NCBI GenBank assembly: GCA_024743315.1
Contig: JANSWU010000001.1
Coordinates: 1-64,000, forward strand
DNA: 64,000 bases
Direction: 5' to 3'
Origin: Hyphomonadaceae bacterium
GTDB lineage: Bacteria > Pseudomonadota > Alphaproteobacteria > Caulobacterales > Hyphomonadaceae
The notes beneath the pieces are model-generated. The model did not search any database. It saw nothing but the letters and a program-made list of their open reading frames with translations, and was not told the DNA's origin. Position numbers and translations under genes: made by a program. Positions 1-7,705 of the stretch are shown in pieces. Numbering within the stretch: position 1 is the first letter of the stretch; every line of letters begins with the position of its first letter.

Positions 1-108
1 GGCACGTTTCCACGCGTTACTCACCCGTCTGCCACTATATCGTTCGACTTGCATGTGTTAAGCCTGCCGCCAGCGTTCGTTCTGAGCCAGAATCAAACTC
101 TCAGGTTG
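1..108 (-). rRNA. 16S ribosomal RNA, 5' end (partial)
   Basis: The reverse complement contains the near-universal 5' 16S segment (GAGTTTGATTCTGGCTCAG, then the GAACGAACGCTGGCGG core), so the gene reads leftward and leaves the window at base 1. The mature 5' end is placed near 108 from the alphaproteobacterial start CAACCTGAGAGTTTGAT; a few bases of uncertainty remain. The GAACGAACGC variant is typical of Alphaproteobacteria. The rest of the rrn operon lies outside the window. Confidence 0.97.
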
Positions 109-136
109 AGAATTGACTTCTGACGATGCGTCATAT

Positions 137-233
137 GCTCCGGGAAAACGGAGCGACGCCTAGCTGTAAAGCTTGTTTGCGTATTGACGGAAAACCCTTG
201 TCACATTGTTAGATCAGGCGAACCTGTTCTAAC
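137..233 (-). other. rRNA leader with two stem-loops
   Basis: Between the promoters and the 16S 5' end there are two clear inverted repeats. One at 137-154 has perfect 6-bp arms (GCTCCG/CGGAGC). The other at 208-233 has 11-bp arms with one mismatch; read on the minus strand it closes on a TTCG tetraloop. Leader hairpins of this sort serve in rRNA processing or antitermination (boxB-like) in rrn operons. The assignment is by position and structure; I could not identify a convincing boxA. Confidence 0.55.
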
Positions 234-411
234 GCGATAAGAATTTTCTGTTTTGAAACGCAAATCGTCATAGTCATATGTGGTCCTAAAAGGACCGCAA
301 GTCGCCTATGCCGCCTGCGTTTCTCTTCCTAATTCCTGCGATGTCAAACAGCTGGGCCGGAGCCCGATTTTGGCGTCCTGAGCAGTGCGCCCCGTCAGCC
401 GGAAGTGGCGG

Positions 412-439
412 CTTATACAGCCACCGAATTTTGCGTCAA
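412..439 (-). promoter_or_regulatory. rrn promoter P1 (proximal)
   Basis: On the minus strand a TTGACG -35 element (434-439) is followed after 16 bp by a TATAAG -10 element (412-417), pointing at the 16S gene about 300 bp away. The same GGGTGTTGACG context recurs 155 bp upstream in a second promoter, which supports both being real. Strength and start site are inferred. Confidence 0.65.
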
Positions 440-712
440 CACCCTTTTTTCGTCTTTCTGCAGAGAGTTGTCAGCAAGCTGATTTCCCTCGGTTTTGAGA
501 CGAAAAGACACCCGCTGAGCCGTTTGACCGACCCCAGTTGGTGAGGCATTTCCGTGAAGCCGCGGTCTCTACAGACCGGCCCTCACCCCGTCAACACCCT
601 TTGTCACCCAAACTGCAGAAAGGTTGCATTTGCAACAATCCGCATTTTTGGCGACGCGAAACCGCTGAGCCGTTTAACCGGCCCCACAATTCTTGAGGCA
701 TTCACGAAGCAA
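430..712. repeat. Diverged tandem duplication of ~150 bp in the rrn promoter region
   Basis: Two blocks recur in the same order. The first is the -35 context CGTCAACACCC (434 and 589). The second is CCGCTGAGCCGTTT followed by a CCCCA...TTG.TGAGGCATT block (512 and 662). The copies are offset by 150-155 bp and have diverged mainly between the blocks. No protein-coding gene is seen between 109 and 821; this stretch is the rRNA control region. Confidence 0.7.
566..594 (-). promoter_or_regulatory. rrn promoter P2 (distal copy)
   Basis: The minus strand carries TTGACG (589-594), a 17-bp spacer and TAGAGA (566-571), preceded by the same AAAGGGTGTTGACG context as P1. It belongs to a diverged duplication of about 150 bp. 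A weaker third candidate, TTGCCA (742-747) with TATATG (718-723) and an 18-bp spacer, lies further upstream. Confidence 0.6.
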
Positions 713-821
713 GCCCCCATATAGAATCTGTTCGGGGGGTTTGGCAAGCAAAAAGTTCGCGCCAGATGCACATTTTTGCAGACCCGCCATTAACCTTTAG
801 AACACCAATGGCCGCAACAGC

Positions 822-1253
822 TTAGCCACTGCGGATATAAGCCTCCATGGCTTCGGCTTCGGACAGGATGGCATCGATCTTATACTTGACCAGATCGCCA
901 ATCGAAATGATGCCCAGCAGGGTTCCACTATCCACCACCGGCAAATGCCTGATTCGACGATCTGTCATGCGCCCCAGACACGTATCGACGTCTTCTGACG
1001 GTGATGCGGTAATCACACCGCGCGTCATCGCTTGTGAAACGGTCATGCTCACCGTCTTTTCACCATTGCGGGCAAATCGCCTGACAATGTCTCGCTCGGA
1101 CAGAACCCCGATCAAGGCCCCTTTACTGTCGACAGCGACGATCGCTCCGATTCTCTTTTGGTCGAGCACATTGGCGGCCTCTGCCAATGTCGCCGTGTCG
1201 GAAATCGTTTCCACCGAATTTCCTTTGTCTTTGAGAATCGTATCGATCAGCAT
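822..1253 (-). CDS. CBS-domain-pair protein
   Basis: A 143-residue protein made almost entirely of two CBS motifs (about residues 12-65 and 78-135). Each has the usual hydrophobic-GA-V-D-G.L.GV.SE.D core, for example GALIGVLSERDIVRRF and GTLLGIISIGDLVKY. CBS pairs bind adenine nucleotides and act as energy or redox sensors; stand-alone versions like this have no enzymatic domain. The start at 1253 is chosen because GGGAGGT lies 6-7 bases upstream; an in-frame ATG 84 bases further upstream lacks a ribosome site and precedes non-conserved sequence. It is transcribed divergently from hfaA across 237 bp. Partner and ligand cannot be told from sequence. Confidence 0.88.
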   Translation of the reverse strand: MLIDTILKDKGNSVETISDTATLAEAANVLDQKRIGAIVAVDSKGALIGVLSERDIVRRFARNGEKTVSMTVSQAMTRGVITASPSEDVDTCLGRMTDRRIRHLPVVDSGTLLGIISIGDLVKYKIDAILSEAEAMEAYIRSG

Positions 1254-1490
1254 GTAACACCTCCCTGCGCCTATATATTTTAAAAGACTATAGCACAGCT
1301 TTGGCGATTTGCGGAAAATCTGCCAAGTCTGTTTCAACTTGGAACAGGATGCCCGGGATTCGGCCCAATTTGGGCGAAATCAAGAAAAACCAACTTCTCC
1401 TCAGGCGCGAAACCGACGTCAGAATACACCTGAACTGGCACGTGCGTTGCAATTCCTTCGACATCCTCAATTGTCGGAGAGACCGCTCTT

Positions 1491-1919
1491 ATGAAAGCGC
1501 CCAAACACACCAAAACAGTCTGCATCGGGGGCCTAGCAATGCTGGCTGCAGGCTCGCTTATTACAGCCGCGATGCCGGCGAGTGCTCAAGAAGCCTCATC
1601 GGTTTCGGAATTCGAACGTCCTTATGGATATAGCTACGGTCAGGAGAGCCGGCCTTTTTCAGGCCAAACACGAGATCGCCTTGGCAATCGTGTCATTATC
1701 AACGGCCTGCTGGAAGGTGGCTCCGGGCTCGGCACTGGTCTGTATACCGGTTGGGGGCAAACCGATGGCGCCGCGGGCATGATTGGCTCCGGCACCGCTG
1801 TCGGCAACCAGCTCAACGTCATCACCAATGGATCGAACAATACGATCATCATTGACTCAACCCAGATCAATAATGGCGACCAGACCGTCGTGCTTAACGG
1901 GGAGCTAGACCTAGAATGA
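1491..1919 (+). CDS. hfaA: Holdfast anchor protein HfaA
   Basis: A 142-residue secreted protein. A signal peptide (Lys-rich start, hydrophobic core, cleavage after about residue 33 at PASAQ) precedes a Gly/Asn/Thr-rich domain ending in a curlin-like strand-turn-strand with Gln and Asn ladders (TAVGNQLNVITNGSNN, then QINNGDQTVVLNG). In Caulobacter, HfaA is an amyloid-like outer-membrane component that fixes the polar holdfast to the cell. Identification rests on size, the curlin-like repeat and the following hfaB and hfaD genes. The start has GGAGAGA about 10 bases upstream. It overlaps hfaB by 4 bases (ATGA), indicating an operon. Confidence 0.82.
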   Translation: MKAPKHTKTVCIGGLAMLAAGSLITAAMPASAQEASSVSEFERPYGYSYGQESRPFSGQTRDRLGNRVIINGLLEGGSGLGTGLYTGWGQTDGAAGMIGSGTAVGNQLNVITNGSNNTIIIDSTQINNGDQTVVLNGELDLE

Positions 1920-2938
1920 TCAATCTCATCGATTTCTTGCCCCTCGCCAGCGCCAAAGCGCCTGCCGCGGCCTTGGCTTCTGCCCTGGTTCTGACCGGAT
2001 GCATTTCGCCCGTTGCCGGACCGGGCGGGAACTATACGCAACCGATCGGTGGTTCGCCGGTCACGGCCAACCCAACGCCCTACTCAGAAGGCTTGGTCTG
2101 CATGGGGCATTATGCCCGCCAATCTGGCGTTCGCGCGCCGCGCATCGCTGTCGGCCGCATCCTCGATTATACTGGTAAAGCCGATATTGAAGGTGGTCGC
2201 CGGGTGACACAAGGCGGCTCACTGATGGCGATGTCCGCCCTCGCTAAAGCTGGCGCCTTCCTGGTCGAGCGGTTTGACACTTCAGTGGCGGAACTCGACC
2301 TCAAATATAAGAACAACAAGCTGATCGGCGATGCGCCCGGTCAGTTCGATAAAATTCATGCCGGCTCGATACCTGGCTCTGACTTTTATCTTGTCGGCGG
2401 CATCACTGAGCTGAATTACAATATCCGCTCGGTCGGCGGCGAAGCTTTCGTCGGTGCCACCAATGTCGAAGATCCAAAAGGCACGCTGGGCGGCAAATTG
2501 TTCGTCATCAATGTTGGCCTCGACCTGCGCCTGGTCAAAACCGACACGCTCGAAGTGTTCGACGTGATCTCTTATCAGAAGCAGATTATTGGCCGCGAAT
2601 TGTCCTTCGGCATCTTTGACTTTGCCAACGGCAATGTCTTCGATATCGGCGCAGGTACGCGCGCGCAGGAGCCCATCCAACTGGCCGTCCGGTCTGTCAT
2701 CGAACGCGCGGCGCTTGAGATGATGGCTAATTTGTACGGTGCCCCGAACGCAGACGTCTGTGCGCTCACGCGCGGCGCTATCTCGACCAATAGCGTCACC
2801 GGCGATTACAGCCCATTCCGGGCCCAGATCCAGGACTATAATGGCGGCTCACGCGCTTCGGCGAATAAGTGGCACGAGAAACGTGACAGCGGCTATGACG
2901 CGGAGCTCGATCAAGAGACCGAAGAAGCCACGTCATGA
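1916..2938 (+). CDS. hfaB: Holdfast anchor lipoprotein HfaB (CsgG family)
   Basis: A 340-residue CsgG-family lipoprotein. The lipobox LVLTGC puts the lipidated Cys at residue 29. The CsgG core follows (RIAVGRILDYTGK, GGSLMAMSALAKAGAFLVERFD, DFYLVGGITELNY, VGLDLRLVKTDTLEVFDVISYQKQI). CsgG proteins form the oligomeric outer-membrane pore that exports curli subunits; HfaB is needed for export and stability of HfaA and HfaD in Caulobacter. The gene is translationally coupled at both ends by overlaps with hfaA and hfaD. The C-terminal tail after about residue 290 is low complexity and charged. Confidence 0.9.
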   Translation: MINLIDFLPLASAKAPAAALASALVLTGCISPVAGPGGNYTQPIGGSPVTANPTPYSEGLVCMGHYARQSGVRAPRIAVGRILDYTGKADIEGGRRVTQGGSLMAMSALAKAGAFLVERFDTSVAELDLKYKNNKLIGDAPGQFDKIHAGSIPGSDFYLVGGITELNYNIRSVGGEAFVGATNVEDPKGTLGGKLFVINVGLDLRLVKTDTLEVFDVISYQKQIIGRELSFGIFDFANGNVFDIGAGTRAQEPIQLAVRSVIERAALEMMANLYGAPNADVCALTRGAISTNSVTGDYSPFRAQIQDYNGGSRASANKWHEKRDSGYDAELDQETEEATS

Positions 2939-2967
2939 TCCGCTCGTCCCTTCACGGAGAAACCGCG

Positions 2968-4212
2968 ATGGCTCAAACAATCAAGATCCTGGTCAGCTCC
3001 ATGGCCGCACTTGCCATTGTGGACGCCCTTTCCGGCGCCTCGATGGCGCAGGAGGATCAATCGAATGTCGAGATCGATCAGGTTCAGCTGAACGATGTCT
3101 GGTCCAATATGCGTGTGGAAATTCCGGACTATGCCTGGGAAGCGACCTCGACATCGACCGCCGTGGGCAATGCCGCTGCCGGCCTGATCACGAATGGCAG
3201 CATCGACCTCGATGTGCAGCAACAACTCGATGGCAATGTCGCCGCAACAAATGAACTCATCGGCGGATCGGCTGGCCTCGCGGTGGCCACAACGACGGCC
3301 TATGGCAACTCGACGACAGGCGGAACCTGGTCGGGCAGCAATTATTATCGCGCTGATCAGGTCGCGAATGGCGATGTTTCTGCCGACACACGGATTGATA
3401 TGGACAATGCGGGCACAGTGGCGTCCGCCACCACCGCAATCGCCAATGTCTCCGTGCCAACCGATGAATATGGCACCAATGGCGCGTTCCAGATTCAGGA
3501 AAGCAATGGCTCGGTACAAGCCACAACCGATGTCGACATGTGCTGTGACGGCCATTCGGCGAGCTTTGTGACTTCGGCGGGCGGAAATGCGATGTCGTCG
3601 ACCGGCTCAACCAGCACCAATATTAATGGCGCGGTTCAGACCACGCAGGCGGGCGAAACCGTGGCAGCATCAAGCGATGTCTATATGGGTTTCGGCCACA
3701 ATGTGCTCGCTGCGACCACAGCGTTTGGCAATTCTGCGAGCCAGAATAATGAATGGGGCTATGCCACGCTTGGCCGCGAGGGCTCGGAAGTCTTTCAGGG
3801 CAATGACGCAGATGTCGATGCGCAATCCTATGTGACCATCGAGGAGTTCTCGGGCTATGCGACGTCGACCGCTTATGGCGTCGGTAACACAGCCTCGACT
3901 TCAAATCTTGGTTCAGATACTGGGCTTTATGCGATCCAGAACAATTATGGCACCGTCTATAGTGACGCCAATTTGAGCGGATCGTCGTCCTCGGACGGCG
4001 CCGGGATCGTGACCTCAACAGCGATCGGCAATGCGGCGACTGCGACGCTGTGCAATATTTGCGGCGATGCCTCTCTTTATGGCCAGACCACGCAATACAA
4101 TGCCGGATCGGTCATCGCGCGGGGCAGCGCGACGGTTGGTCAATCCGGCAGCGTCTTTGGGGCAGCGACCGCGGTGGGCAATTCAGCGACTTACCAATCC
4201 AATGGCGATTAA
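2968..4212 (+). CDS. hfaD: Holdfast anchor adhesin HfaD
   Basis: About 414 residues from the start used here. A signal peptide ending near ASMAQ is followed by a repetitive Gly/Asn/Ser/Thr/Ala-rich body. At least eight copies of a motif like (T/S)TA(V/Y/I/F)GN(A/S) recur every 35-60 residues, alternating with Q-x-N-G-x-V-x-A strands, as in a beta-solenoid or amyloid adhesin. HfaD anchors the holdfast with HfaA. Two Cys pairs (MCCDG; LCNIC) break the otherwise Cys-free sequence. ATG 2968 has GGAGA 8-9 bases upstream; an ATG at 2935 overlapping the hfaB stop (ATGA) is possible but lacks a good ribosome site and would lengthen the signal peptide. Confidence 0.82.
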   Translation: MAQTIKILVSSMAALAIVDALSGASMAQEDQSNVEIDQVQLNDVWSNMRVEIPDYAWEATSTSTAVGNAAAGLITNGSIDLDVQQQLDGNVAATNELIGGSAGLAVATTTAYGNSTTGGTWSGSNYYRADQVANGDVSADTRIDMDNAGTVASATTAIANVSVPTDEYGTNGAFQIQESNGSVQATTDVDMCCDGHSASFVTSAGGNAMSSTGSTSTNINGAVQTTQAGETVAASSDVYMGFGHNVLAATTAFGNSASQNNEWGYATLGREGSEVFQGNDADVDAQSYVTIEEFSGYATSTAYGVGNTASTSNLGSDTGLYAIQNNYGTVYSDANLSGSSSSDGAGIVTSTAIGNAATATLCNICGDASLYGQTTQYNAGSVIARGSATVGQSGSVFGAATAVGNSATYQSNGD

Positions 4213-4236
4213 ATAACCGGCGAGCTTGCGACAAAG

Positions 4237-4270
4237 AAAAACCCCGTCTCCCAGCGAGGCGGGGTTTTAT
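4237..4270 (+). terminator. Rho-independent terminator after hfaABD
   Basis: AAACCCCGTCTC (4239-4250) pairs with GAGGCGGGGTTT (4256-4267) around a 5-base loop with one G-T pair, followed by TTAT. It ends the hfa operon; the flanking A-run may also let it serve the convergent dodecin gene. Confidence 0.85.
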
Positions 4271-4293
4271 AATTCCAGATTCGAATAAGAGAT

Positions 4294-4494
4294 CTATTTT
4301 AGGATGAAGGTCACTTTCATCACCACTCGATATTCCTTGATCTCGCCCTTATCGAGTACGATGGATTGGTCCTTGACCCACGCCCCTTCGACATTCTTGA
4401 GGGTCTTATTGGCGCGGGCAATCCCCTTTTCGACCGCATCCTGAAAGCTCTTTTTCGAGCCCGCAATAATTTCCGTTACGCGTGCAACAGCCAT
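4294..4494 (-). CDS. Dodecin family protein
   Basis: A 66-residue protein matching dodecin along its full length: VTEIIAGSKKSFQDAVEKGIARANKTLKNVEGAWVKD then IKEYRVVMKVTFIL, the beta-alpha-beta-beta pattern. Dodecins assemble into hollow 12-mers that bind flavins (or CoA) at subunit interfaces; the Trp at about residue 39, which stacks on the flavin, is present. The start has GGGAGG 5 bases upstream. It is a single-gene unit between the hfa terminator and divL. Confidence 0.92.
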   Translation of the reverse strand: MAVARVTEIIAGSKKSFQDAVEKGIARANKTLKNVEGAWVKDQSIVLDKGEIKEYRVVMKVTFILK

Positions 4495-4601
4495 GATGGC
4501 CTCCCTTTGTGTTTGCCAGACCTTCGCGGCCCGGTGGCTTCAAAGTGCCGGTTCAAGGGAGCAGTGACAAGCGCTTGCGCCTGACAGTTGAATTTGCCGG
4601 A

Positions 4602-7037
4602 TTATGCCGCGAGCTTTTCAGGTTCGTTGGACCCGCCCTTCGGGGTCGCTTCAACCGGGATCCAGCAGACCACTTCAGTACCGCCTCCGGGCTGCGATTT
4701 GATCCCGACATTGCCGCCATGCAATTGCACAAAATGCTTGACCAATGAAAGCCCGAGACCGGCGCCGCGGCGATCGCTTGAGGTAAAACTGTCAAAGCTG
4801 GAGGCCTGGTCCTCGGCTGGGATGCCGCGCCCATTATCTTTCACCGTCAGCTTGGCCGTGTCGCCCATCCGCTCGGCTGAAATCGTGACTTGGCCGCCTG
4901 GGTCCGTGAAGCGAAGCGCGTTCGAGACCAGGTTGAACAGGACCTGGCGGATCCGCTTCTCGTCGGCTTCGATGCTGCCAAGGGAGTCGTCGATATTTGC
5001 GATCACCTCGACCTCCGTGTCGGCCGCATTGGTGATGCCGATTGAGACCGCTTCATCAATCAGAGTCTTGAGATCGATCTTGGAGATATCGAGATCCATG
5101 CGTCCGGCTTCAATCATGGCGAGATCGAGAATGTTGCCGATCAGATCATTCAAATGATTGGACGCTTCACAAATTGCGTCGACCTTGTCGCGTTGCGCAT
5201 CATTGAGGTCACCAATCCGCTCCATTTGCAGGAACTCGCCATAGCCGAGAATGGTCTGCAATGGCGAACGCAGCTGGTAGGAAACATTCTTGACGAATTC
5301 GGTCTTCAAACGGTCCGCCGTTTCGAACGCCTCCGCGCGATCCCGCAAGGCGGTCTCCACTGAGCGCTGCGCTGAGACATCAGCAAAGGCGATCAGTGTG
5401 TTGCCGTCTGGCAGCGGCTTGGTGACATAAGTCAGGATCGAGCCATCCGAGCGTTTCATCTCGCCCGTGGTTTCCTGGCGCGCGCCGGGATCGGTGATGT
5501 GGCCCTTGATCGCTGTCCAGGTGTCGCGATCATGGAAGAGCGGCACACAGAAATCGGCAATGTCATCATAGTCCGGCTCGTCTTTGAGCAGGTCTTCTTC
5601 GACGCCCCAGAGTTCTGCAAACGCGCTGTTCCAGAGTTTCAAGCGCCCATCCGTGCCAAACACAACGACGGCTTCATGCAAGCTGTCGAGGGTTTTGCCT
5701 TGGGTCTTGATCATGGCGTTATATTTGGTTCGCAGATCCAGTTCGCTGGTAATGTCTTTAAACAGGATCAACAATCCGCCCATAGGATGGCGCTGGCGCG
5801 TCACTTTCAGGGTGCGATTGTCCGGTAGGTGCCACTCGTCTTCTTCGATGCCGCTAATATCGAGATAGTAAGACAATTCTTCGGCGCGCCATTTTGCATA
5901 TTCAGATTGCGCCGGCAGCTTGCGGCGTTCGCGCAACCGGTCGAGCAATTGCCCATGGCTCGGCATGTCGAGCAGGAAGCCTTCATCCATATCCCACATT
6001 TTCGCAAAGGCGCGATTGTGGAAGGTCAGTTTGCGCTCGCCGCTAAAGATCGCCACCGCGTCGGCAACATGGTTCAGCGTTTCGTCGTGGGCGCGGACAT
6101 GTTTGTCCAGCTCATCGCGGGCGCGCTCTTGTTCCGTGACATCGAACGCCATGGCGCCGACCCCGCCCGACAGCGGGAAAGACAGGACGCGCATGGCCCG
6201 GCGCTCGCCCTTGATGGCGATGTGCCGAGTCTCATCGATTTCCTTGCCTTCGGTCAGTGTCTTGCGAACCTGCTCAACCGCTTTCTCATCCAGCATGACC
6301 TGGCGCTCGAGCACGCGATCAAGATTGTCGCCATCAACAACGTCAACATAAGCCGGGTTGGCCCATTGCAGGCGTCCGACGCCCGAGATGCGCCAGGCTG
6401 GGAACGGCGCTTTGCCAAGCATATCCAGGAAGGCCGTTGGATCGCGGGCGATCACCTGCCGCGCTTCTTCGAGGCGACCGCGCGCCGAGCTTTCTTCCAG
6501 GCCCTTAATCGTAGAGTCGGTCACCCAGACCACTACGCGGGCGCCCGCCGTGCGACCATCCGCTTCGAGGAACCGCCCGTTTTGACCGATAATGGTGAGT
6601 GAGAAAGGCTGGCCTTCTTCGGCAAGCTCGCGCAGGCGAATGCGCAGGGTCGTATCAATGCCGCTGGCATCGCGCGCTTCGAGATCGGCAAGGCCTTCAA
6701 TGATCCGCACTGCGGGATCGATCGCAACCGCATCATCGGTAAAGCGCAACAAGCTGGCCAAAGCGACTGGCGAGCCGTGAATGTCGGGCGGGGTAATATC
6801 ATCGGCGTCGACATCAATGTCTTCGCCCTGCCAAACCAGGATCACGCCGGGGTGCGCACCAAGTACAGACTTGATCTCGGCCAGCGAAGATTCAGCTTCA
6901 TTGGCTTTGTCTTTGTAGCGTTTGGCGGCGCCGCGAGCGCCATCCGAGGTGCGCAGGGCCCAGAGAATAAAGGCGAGGCCGAGCGCCAAGGCGCCAACAG
7001 CAATAATTAGCGGGATCTGGTCAGCGGTAATCTGCAT
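4602..7037 (-). CDS. divL: Tyrosine-type sensor kinase DivL
   Basis: An 811-residue protein: N-terminal membrane helix (residues 6-27), a long PAS-rich sensory region (roughly 60-550), a dimerization/H-box region and a C-terminal HATPase domain with N, G1 (NGRGIPAED) and G2 (GAGLGLS) boxes. The H-box reads NVSYQLRSPLQT: Tyr587 replaces the phospho-acceptor His, the hallmark of DivL (Tyr550 in Caulobacter). DivL binds phosphorylated or unphosphorylated DivK and tunes the CckA-ChpT-CtrA cell-cycle phosphorelay at the pole. ATG 7037 is preceded by GGAG at 6 bases; a longer form to 7079 lacks a ribosome site. A CtrA-type box lies about 75 bp upstream. Confidence 0.9.
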   Translation of the reverse strand: MQITADQIPLIIAVGALALGLAFILWALRTSDGARGAAKRYKDKANEAESSLAEIKSVLGAHPGVILVWQGEDIDVDADDITPPDIHGSPVALASLLRFTDDAVAIDPAVRIIEGLADLEARDASGIDTTLRIRLRELAEEGQPFSLTIIGQNGRFLEADGRTAGARVVVWVTDSTIKGLEESSARGRLEEARQVIARDPTAFLDMLGKAPFPAWRISGVGRLQWANPAYVDVVDGDNLDRVLERQVMLDEKAVEQVRKTLTEGKEIDETRHIAIKGERRAMRVLSFPLSGGVGAMAFDVTEQERARDELDKHVRAHDETLNHVADAVAIFSGERKLTFHNRAFAKMWDMDEGFLLDMPSHGQLLDRLRERRKLPAQSEYAKWRAEELSYYLDISGIEEDEWHLPDNRTLKVTRQRHPMGGLLILFKDITSELDLRTKYNAMIKTQGKTLDSLHEAVVVFGTDGRLKLWNSAFAELWGVEEDLLKDEPDYDDIADFCVPLFHDRDTWTAIKGHITDPGARQETTGEMKRSDGSILTYVTKPLPDGNTLIAFADVSAQRSVETALRDRAEAFETADRLKTEFVKNVSYQLRSPLQTILGYGEFLQMERIGDLNDAQRDKVDAICEASNHLNDLIGNILDLAMIEAGRMDLDISKIDLKTLIDEAVSIGITNAADTEVEVIANIDDSLGSIEADEKRIRQVLFNLVSNALRFTDPGGQVTISAERMGDTAKLTVKDNGRGIPAEDQASSFDSFTSSDRRGAGLGLSLVKHFVQLHGGNVGIKSQPGGGTEVVCWIPVEATPKGGSNEPEKLAA

Positions 7038-7112
7038 GCCGAACTCCATTCTCGCCAAACGAATCACTCGTGGGCGCACACTTATAAGCGTTAACCGAAT
7101 GCTAGCTGAGCG

Positions 7113-7127
7113 TTAAGTCCGAGTTAA
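7113..7127. promoter_or_regulatory. CtrA-type binding site upstream of divL
   Basis: TTAA (7113-7116), 7 bases, TTAA (7124-7127) followed by C matches the full CtrA consensus TTAA-N7-TTAAC. Further TTAACC/GGTTAA half-sites lie at 7091 and 7143. It sits 76-90 bp before the divL start codon, in the promoter interval. The match is seen in sequence; CtrA occupancy is inferred. Confidence 0.6.
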
Positions 7128-7175
7128 CAATCTGCCGGACTTGGTTAAGGTTTCGCCATATCTGCCGGAAATCCC

Positions 7176-7209
7176 CAAAAAAAAGGCTGAAGCGACGCTC
7201 CAGCCTTTT
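7176..7209 (-). terminator. Rho-independent terminator after the DUF2853 gene
   Basis: Read on the minus strand, AAAAGGCTG (7201-7209) pairs with CAGCCTTTT (7181-7189) around an inner AGCG/CGCT stem, and is followed by a run of T. It separates the DUF2853 gene from the divL promoter. Confidence 0.85.
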
Positions 7210-7233
7210 GATCATGATGTGCAAGCGGTCCGC

Positions 7234-7575
7234 TTATTTGAACATACTCGCTTTGCGGAAATGCTTGACCAGAAGGTAGTAGACGACAGCCCGGTACTTC
7301 TTACGGACTGAACGGCCATAGGTTTCCATCACGGCATCAATACCTTCATCAAGCTTTGGCGTGTCTTTCAGGCCAAGCTTCTTGATCAGGAAACTTTTCT
7401 TGACCGTCTCCAACTCTTTTTTCTGCGTCGCAGAAACGGTTGAAGAGTCATTATTGTAGATGGAAGGGCCACATGCGATTGTGACAGCCGTGAGCAATTT
7501 CATGTCTGGCTTCACATCGCACTTTTCTTCGAGATCTTTCGCATACTTGGCGATCAAATCGTCTCGCTTACCCAT
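7234..7575 (-). CDS. DUF2853 family protein
   Basis: A 113-residue soluble, Lys-rich protein matching DUF2853 over its length: KRDDLIAKYAKDLEEKC at the N-terminus, then LLTAVTIACGPSIYNNDSSTVS, and KKSFLIKKLGL in the middle. Function is unknown; family members are small helical proteins common in marine bacteria and Alphaproteobacteria. The start has GGAGGAATATT directly before the ATG, and its own terminator follows, so it is monocistronic. No signal peptide or membrane segment is seen. Confidence 0.85.
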   Translation of the reverse strand: MGKRDDLIAKYAKDLEEKCDVKPDMKLLTAVTIACGPSIYNNDSSTVSATQKKELETVKKSFLIKKLGLKDTPKLDEGIDAVMETYGRSVRKKYRAVVYYLLVKHFRKASMFK

Positions 7576-7705
7576 AATATTCCTCCGTGGGATCGAGCCG
7601 CGACACGTTTGCGGCCATAAGGTTCATAAACGATACTCAACGCGTGAGTGTCCCTGTCGAACCGGACTCGACAGCGTGGTCAAGTGGTAAGCGTCACACA
7701 AGGCG

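Noticed and set aside
308-544. 78-residue reading frame in the rrn promoter region
   Set aside because: Lies over the duplicated rrn promoters, has no ribosome site and no protein-like composition.
7640-7680. Possible tRNA T-arm (GTTCGA context) between the cytochrome and DUF2853 genes
   Set aside because: The stems do not fit a cloverleaf; only a simple hairpin CTGTCGA/TCGACAG is present and there is no acceptor stem.
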